NCBI GenBank assembly: GCA_964444835.1
Contig: CAYUIT010000086.1
Coordinates: 1-9,318, forward strand
Length of the DNA: 9,318 nucleotides
Source of the DNA: CADEED01 sp964444835
GTDB lineage: Bacteria > Pseudomonadota > Gammaproteobacteria > Steroidobacterales > Steroidobacteraceae
Direction: 5' to 3'
This document shows, in pieces, positions 6,318 to 9,318 of this stretch. How positions within the stretch are numbered: position 1 is the stretch's first letter; the number at the start of each line of letters is the position of its first letter. The position numbers were made by a program, and so were the translations under genes. The notes beneath the pieces were generated by a model. It saw nothing but the letters and a program-made list of their open reading frames with translations, was not told where the DNA came from and searched no databases.

Positions 6318-6842
6318 ATGAGCGCGCTACACAAAATGGCCAGCGACGCGGAGTCGGTCGAGCACGAACAGTACTTGACGTTCGTCCTCGGTACAGAAGT
6401 GTTCGCAATCGGAATCCTGGCGATCAAGGAAATCATCGAGTATGGACACCTCACCGAAGTGCCGATGGCTCCCGCGTGCATCCGCGGTGTGATCAACTTG
6501 CGTGGCGCGGTCGTTCCCGTCATGGATCTCGCAGTCCGTCTCGGGCGCTCGCGCAACGAAGTCGCGAAGCGCACCTGTATCGTGATCGTCGAAGCCGTCC
6601 GCGACGGGCAACGCGAAGAAATGGGCATTGTTGTCGATGCCGTCAACGCGGTGCTCGACATTCCCGCGGCGGACATTGAGCCGCCGCCGCGTTTCGGCAC
6701 GAACGTGAATGCAGCTTTCATCCACGGTCTCGGCAAAGTGGATGGCCGCTTCGTGATTTTGCTCGACACCGCGACGGCGCTAACCGTCGAAGAAGCTGGC
6801 GCGCGCGCTAGCAACACAGCCCTTGTGACAGATGCTGCCTAG
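6318..6842 (+). CDS. cheW: Chemotaxis coupling protein CheW
   Basis: This 174-residue protein is a single CheW/SH3-like domain that bridges chemoreceptor hairpin tips to the histidine kinase CheA in the cytoplasm. The start of the domain is EQYLTFVLGTEVFAIGILAIKEII (17-40). The hallmark GVINLRGAVVPVMDL (57-71) includes Arg62 of the receptor-binding NLRG motif. TCIVIVEAV, MGIVVDAVNAVLDI and FVILLDT (145-151) complete the fold. The N-terminus (about 16 residues) and the Ala-rich C-terminus extend slightly beyond the core. The ATG follows the receptor stop by 9 nt with no strong ribosome site, so translation is probably coupled to the receptor; Met7 is an alternative start. Being paired with one receptor and no kinase suggests service in a complex encoded elsewhere, possibly with a preference for this HAMP-less receptor. 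Confidence 0.95.
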   Translation: MSALHKMASDAESVEHEQYLTFVLGTEVFAIGILAIKEIIEYGHLTEVPMAPACIRGVINLRGAVVPVMDLAVRLGRSRNEVAKRTCIVIVEAVRDGQREEMGIVVDAVNAVLDIPAADIEPPPRFGTNVNAAFIHGLGKVDGRFVILLDTATALTVEEAGARASNTALVTDAA

Positions 6843-6917
6843 CTAACCACTAACCCAGCGCTCTCCCAACGCATCACTAGCTCAACCCGACACTCGATCG
6901 CGCACTCCGCACGAATT

Positions 6918-6946
6918 CTCGCCAGAGAGCGAGCATCCGCGATGCT
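6918..6946. terminator. Two adjacent small hairpins between convergent genes
   Basis: CTCGC (6918-6922) pairs with GCGAG (6929-6933) around a 6-nt loop. AGCATC (6932-6937) pairs with GATGCT (6941-6946) around CGC; the two stems overlap by two bases and so compete. They lie in the 131-bp spacer (6843-6973) between cheW and the convergent 141-residue gene. No T-run follows on either strand, so intrinsic termination would be inefficient and the call is weak. Confidence 0.25.
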
Positions 6947-6973
6947 GCGAATGCCCGCTCTGAGCACCGCGTG

Positions 6974-7399
6974 TTAGTTGAGCGTCATCCGCTTCGCGAC
7001 CAACGTGAGGCAGAAGTTACGCGTGTTACCGCTGAGATCCGTTTGCGATAACCCACCCACACCCGCGAACTGATCACCGTCTTCGCCCAGCACTGCGTCA
7101 ATCGTGATTGTCGTCGAGTTGACAAGCAGCCGGTTGTCGTCGAAGCCGTGGAACTTTACGCGGTAGCGGAAGGTGTCGTGACCCGTCCGCTTCCACAAGC
7201 CATGACCAGAGCCTCGGTTCGCGGACGACGACCGCGTACCCTGCTCGTTCATCGTCCCGCCTTTGTGAATGGTGTCGTAGGCCGGGAACGGATTGAGACC
7301 CACGCCGACAGGATTCGTGTCGGCGCAGGTTTGGCCAGGCTGCGTGGGCAGCAAACGCACCGTGGTCGTCACTTCCCACGCACCAGCCGGCGAGCACAC
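6974..7399 (-). CDS. Uncharacterised 141-residue protein, second gene after the SnoaL-fold gene
   Basis: Near the N-terminus it has GAWEVTTTVRL, then FPAYDTIHKGGTMNEQGT (38-55) and GLWKRTGHDTFRYRVKFHGF (67-86), followed by alternating beta strands (LLVNSTTITIDAVL) and a C-terminal NFCLTLVAKRM. The layout 'G-W-x-V ... F-hydrophobic-GGT ... G-x-W-x-R-T-G-x-x-T-F-R' resembles a group of small beta-rich hypothetical proteins I know only as uncharacterised. Many of that group are exported, whereas this one has no room for a signal peptide. It starts at GTG (7399-7397) with GGGAG at 7410-7406 and a 6-nt spacer, and the frame is closed by a TAG a few codons upstream. Cys25 and Cys130 could pair only in an oxidising compartment. 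It follows the SnoaL-fold gene by 30 nt, so they are probably co-transcribed. No function is assigned. Confidence 0.7.
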   Translation of the reverse strand: MCSPAGAWEVTTTVRLLPTQPGQTCADTNPVGVGLNPFPAYDTIHKGGTMNEQGTRSSSANRGSGHGLWKRTGHDTFRYRVKFHGFDDNRLLVNSTTITIDAVLGEDGDQFAGVGGLSQTDLSGNTRNFCLTLVAKRMTLN

Positions 7400-7429
7400 C
7401 AGCCGCTCCCGCGCCGCGCGCTTAGTACG

Positions 7430-7873
7430 CTACACGGGCTGCGGCGACTTGAAGAACCCGCTGTCGACGAGCAACACGCGTCGCTTGAAGCGCCAGCCGT
7501 GCTTCGTTCGTACCACCAGATTCTTTTCGTAACGCCCCGTCGCGATGATCCGCGGGACATCGGCCACCTCGACCACGATCATGTCATGCGTGACCAACGC
7601 TTCGTTTGCATTGACGGGTTCGATCATCACGTTCATCGACAAATGGCGCTTTCCATTGGCCATTCCGCCCGGCCCGACGTGGTGCTTCTCAAACTCGTAC
7701 ATCTGTTGCCACGTGTCCATCTTGCCGAACGCCCCGCTGTCGTAGCCGGCGAATTCCGCGGGCTCGACCCAAGTCTGCATGAAGGCATCGGCATCGGCGT
7801 TGTCGGTCGTCAGACAGTACGCGGAAACCAAGTTCCGAATCTCATCAAAGTCAGCGGCGGTCAAATGGGCCAT
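7430..7873 (-). CDS. SnoaL-like (NTF2-fold) protein
   Basis: This 147-residue protein has the length and pattern of the SnoaL_4 / nuclear transport factor 2 fold. Helices at the start include LTAADFDEIRNLVSAYC (4-20), followed by a DADAFMQTWVEPAEF turn (27-41). A long sheet then includes KRHLSMNVMIEPV, EALVTHDMIVVEV and RYEKNLVVRTKHGWRFKRRVLLVDSG (114-139). Members include polyketide cyclases, scytalone-dehydratase-like enzymes, ring-hydroxylating dioxygenase small subunits and many of unknown role. His77 and His96 could be active-site residues, but I cannot name a substrate. The ATG (7873-7871) has AGGAG at 7887-7883 with a 9-nt spacer, immediately next to the N run, so this start is preferred over any codon beyond the gap. 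The LysR gene diverges from it across the gap. Confidence 0.88.
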   Translation of the reverse strand: MAHLTAADFDEIRNLVSAYCLTTDNADADAFMQTWVEPAEFAGYDSGAFGKMDTWQQMYEFEKHHVGPGGMANGKRHLSMNVMIEPVNANEALVTHDMIVVEVADVPRIIATGRYEKNLVVRTKHGWRFKRRVLLVDSGFFKSPQPV

Positions 7874-7887
7874 CGCGGTTCGCTCCT

Positions 7888-7987
7888 NNNNNNNNNNNNN
7901 NNNNNNNNNNNNNNNNNNNNNNNNNNNNNNNNNNNNNNNNNNNNNNNNNNNNNNNNNNNNNNNNNNNNNNNNNNNNNNNNNNNNNNN
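7888..7987. other. Scaffold gap of 100 N
   Basis: Exactly 100 undetermined bases, the conventional placeholder for a join of unknown length. It removes the promoter region of the SnoaL-fold gene and the start, DNA-binding domain and promoter of the LysR gene. Reading frames that run through the N are artefacts. Confidence 0.99.
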
Positions 7988-8752
7988 GAGCATGCGCGTC
8001 GCGCAATGCTCACGCTTGAACATGCTGCAGCGGCGGTCGCGAGTTCGAAGGCGCGGCCGAGCGGGGCGTTGCGCGTCAGTATGTCTGTGGTGCTCGGACA
8101 GGCTTTGATGCGCGATGTCGTCGCGGAGTTTGTCGGCGCGTACCCTGACATACAGTTGTTCGTGGATCTCTCGAATCGCCGCGTCGACCTCATTGAAGAG
8201 GGCTTCGACCTCGCCATTCGCGCCGGCAGCTTGCCCGATTCAAGTTTAGTCGCGAAGCGCATCGCTCGCGCCGGTGCGCGTCTCTATGCATCCCCGCATT
8301 ACCTCAAGGCGCACGGTGTGCCGAATACGCCGTCCGACTTGCACTCGCATCGTCTCTTGGAAGGCAACCCCACTCCATCTGCCTCGGGTTGGACGCTGCT
8401 GCACGACGGGGATGGTCGCGAGGAACGGCTCGAAGCGCGTTTTCCGCTCATCACTAACGACATCGCCACGCTGCAGACAGCGGCGCTCGCGGGTCTTGGC
8501 ATCGCGAGCTTGCCGACGTTTGCGGCGCACGACGACTGTGCGGCTGGGCGTTTGCGGCCCGTGCTACGCGGATGGAGCACGCGGCAACTCGACATTCATG
8601 CGATTTACCCGTCGCACAAAAGCGTGTCGCCCGCGCTGCGAGCGTTCATCAAACTCGCGAGCGAGCGCTTACAGGCCAAGCTCGCCGCGCAGCCTTTTCC
8701 CGTACTGGCACGTGCGCCGGTGCGAGGCTCGCAGCGCTCACGCGTCAAGTAA
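7988..8752 (+). CDS. LysR-type transcriptional regulator, 5' part lost in the gap
   Basis: The 254 visible residues begin inside the linker helix (EHARRAMLTLEHAAAAV) and continue into the LysR substrate-binding domain. This starts at GALRVSMSVVLGQALM, followed by VVAEFVGAYPDIQLFVDLSNRR, a pattern typical of LysR proteins. The VDLIEEGFDLAIRAGSLPDSS and LYASPHYLKAHG segments are strong family signatures. LAGLGIASLPTFAAHDDCAAGRL matches the second half of the periplasmic-binding-protein-like fold. The N-terminal helix-turn-helix, usually about 60 residues, is missing, as is about 185 nt of gene. It is probably a cytoplasmic regulator that binds a small effector. Its orientation, divergent from the SnoaL-fold gene, is the classical LysR layout and suggests that the pair 7430-7873 / 6974-7399 is its target. 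The effector is unknown. The stop lies 25 bp from a convergent gene. Confidence 0.93.
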   Translation, partial: EHARRAMLTLEHAAAAVASSKARPSGALRVSMSVVLGQALMRDVVAEFVGAYPDIQLFVDLSNRRVDLIEEGFDLAIRAGSLPDSSLVAKRIARAGARLYASPHYLKAHGVPNTPSDLHSHRLLEGNPTPSASGWTLLHDGDGREERLEARFPLITNDIATLQTAALAGLGIASLPTFAAHDDCAAGRLRPVLRGWSTRQLDIHAIYPSHKSVSPALRAFIKLASERLQAKLAAQPFPVLARAPVRGSQRSRVK

Positions 8753-8777
8753 CGCGCTACACAGCGCAGCGATTGGT

Positions 8778-9086
8778 TCATTGCTCGGAATCGCGGCGCT
8801 CGGCAGGCCCGAATCGACCAAACGCGGCGGCTGCAATCGTCACGCCGCCGACCAGCATGAACAGTATTCCCCAAGCGCCTGCGAAATCGCTGATGCGCTG
8901 CTCCACTGTCGAGCCCGGCGCGCCCGGCAATAACAACCAAGCCACTAACAATCCCATGGCTACCAGGGTTGCCGCAGCCAACTTTCTCGGCGTGCCGCCT
9001 CGGCGCCAAGCCGTTCGAAACAAAAAAGTGCCGGGGCCGAAGACGGCGAGTACCACGACGACGATTGCGATCCATTTGGCGAGCAT
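8778..9086 (-). CDS. Small membrane protein with three predicted helices
   Basis: This 102-residue hydrophobic protein has likely transmembrane helices at about 4-23 (starting KWIAIVVVVLAVFGPGTFLF), 36-54 and 69-89. A basic loop, RTAWRRGGTPRK (24-35), lies between helices one and two and should face the cytoplasm by the positive-inside rule. The charged tail is GPAERRDSEQ. I recognise no family and see no catalytic motif. It starts at ATG (9086-9084); a GGAG lies only 2 nt upstream, closer than ideal, so translation may be weak or coupled to the upstream gene that ends 49 nt before it. The alternating hydrophobic pattern and the closeness of both neighbours support a real gene over a shadow. 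Confidence 0.75.
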   Translation of the reverse strand: MLAKWIAIVVVVLAVFGPGTFLFRTAWRRGGTPRKLAAATLVAMGLLVAWLLLPGAPGSTVEQRISDFAGAWGILFMLVGGVTIAAAAFGRFGPAERRDSEQ

Positions 9087-9135
9087 CGCTCCATTCTAGT
9101 CAATATCACCCTGCGAAGTTCGCTACCGATCGATG

Positions 9136-9318
9136 TCACCGCCCCACTTTGATGATTCCAGCGCCGTCGGCCGTGCCGCCCCACGCGTTGATCCCGTAAA
9201 CGGTGTACGCGTCGGCGATATCGTCGGCGCGCAGTCCATAGGGCTCGAGCGCGTTCGCAATACTGCCGAGCAAATCGCTAGCCGCGAAACCTTGTTTCAG
9301 CGATGCAGCACCGGCGGG
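9136..9318 (-). CDS. Unrecognised protein, C-terminal 60 residues (5' end outside window)
   Basis: A frame open to the right edge ends in TGA at 9138-9136 and gives 60 residues. It reads as a genuine folded domain: two helices, FAASDLLGSIANALEPYGL (about 11-29) and ADDIADAYTVYGINAW (31-46), followed by a short tail with GTADGAGIIKVGR. The 'P-x-G-L-x-x-D-D-I-A-D-A-Y ... N-A-W' pattern recalls small uncharacterised proteins in which this helix is followed by further sequence, so the ending soon after NAW may be early. The edge prevents a family call. It is in the same direction as the small membrane protein and ends 49 nt before it, so the two may form an operon. Confidence 0.65.
   Translation of the reverse strand, partial: PAGAASLKQGFAASDLLGSIANALEPYGLRADDIADAYTVYGINAWGGTADGAGIIKVGR

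Noticed and set aside
7148..8752. A 534-codon + strand frame that spans the N gap
   Set aside because: Only the part after the gap is LysR. The part before it is antisense to the SnoaL-fold and 141-residue genes, and the N run creates artificial continuity.
9210..9229. CGTCGGCG-ATAT-CGTCGGCG direct repeat
   Set aside because: It lies inside coding sequence (a DD-I-ADA segment) and follows from similar codons; there are only two copies.

Overview
The window comes from a GC-rich bacterium, most likely a member of the Pseudomonadota and plausibly a gammaproteobacterium. That rests on the gene families, clear Shine-Dalgarno sites, a sigma-28 (FliA) type promoter and the chemoreceptor architecture; no taxonomic marker gene is present. 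It is draft or metagenomic sequence: a run of exactly 100 N (7888-7987) marks a scaffold join.

Left block (1-4496). The tail of an alpha/beta-hydrolase-like gene runs in from the left edge on the + strand. It faces a compact minus-strand cluster, listed in order of transcription: a frameshifted hypothetical gene (4496-4195), a Rid-family protein (4052-3663), a secreted cupin (3649-3191), a small membrane protein with an NPYEPP start (3162-2659), a VOC/glyoxalase-fold protein (2641-2252), an easily missed 55-residue ORF (2255-2088) and a secreted amidohydrolase of the YtcJ-like Amidohydrolase_3 group (2085-313). From the Rid gene onward the spacings are 13, 28, 17, -4 and 2 nt, so these six genes look like one translationally coupled operon. 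Two products carry signal peptides, one is membrane-bound and the rest look cytoplasmic. The Rid and VOC proteins both lack residues normally used for catalysis. The substrate of the cluster cannot be read from the sequence.

Middle block (4497-6842). A divergent intergenic region carries a good FliA-type promoter (TCAAGTTG-N11-GCCGATGA). It precedes a two-gene chemotaxis unit: a transmembrane methyl-accepting chemotaxis protein with a four-helix-bundle-like sensor, no recognisable HAMP domain and a C-terminal CheR/CheB-tether-like pentapeptide, followed 9 nt later by a CheW coupling protein. No CheA, CheY, CheR or CheB gene is in the window, so the pair presumably feeds a signalling complex encoded elsewhere.

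Right block (6843-9318). A convergent spacer with two small hairpins leads to a minus-strand pair, a SnoaL/NTF2-fold protein and an uncharacterised 141-residue protein. Across the N gap lies the effector-binding half of a LysR-type regulator on the + strand, divergent from that pair and so probably its regulator. The regulator's DNA-binding domain falls in the gap, which must be longer than 100 bp if the gene is intact. The window ends with two further minus-strand genes: a three-helix small membrane protein and the C-terminal 60 residues of an unrecognised protein cut by the right edge. I saw no tRNA, rRNA, CRISPR array, transposase or attachment site. No gene-free stretch exceeds about 260 bases.
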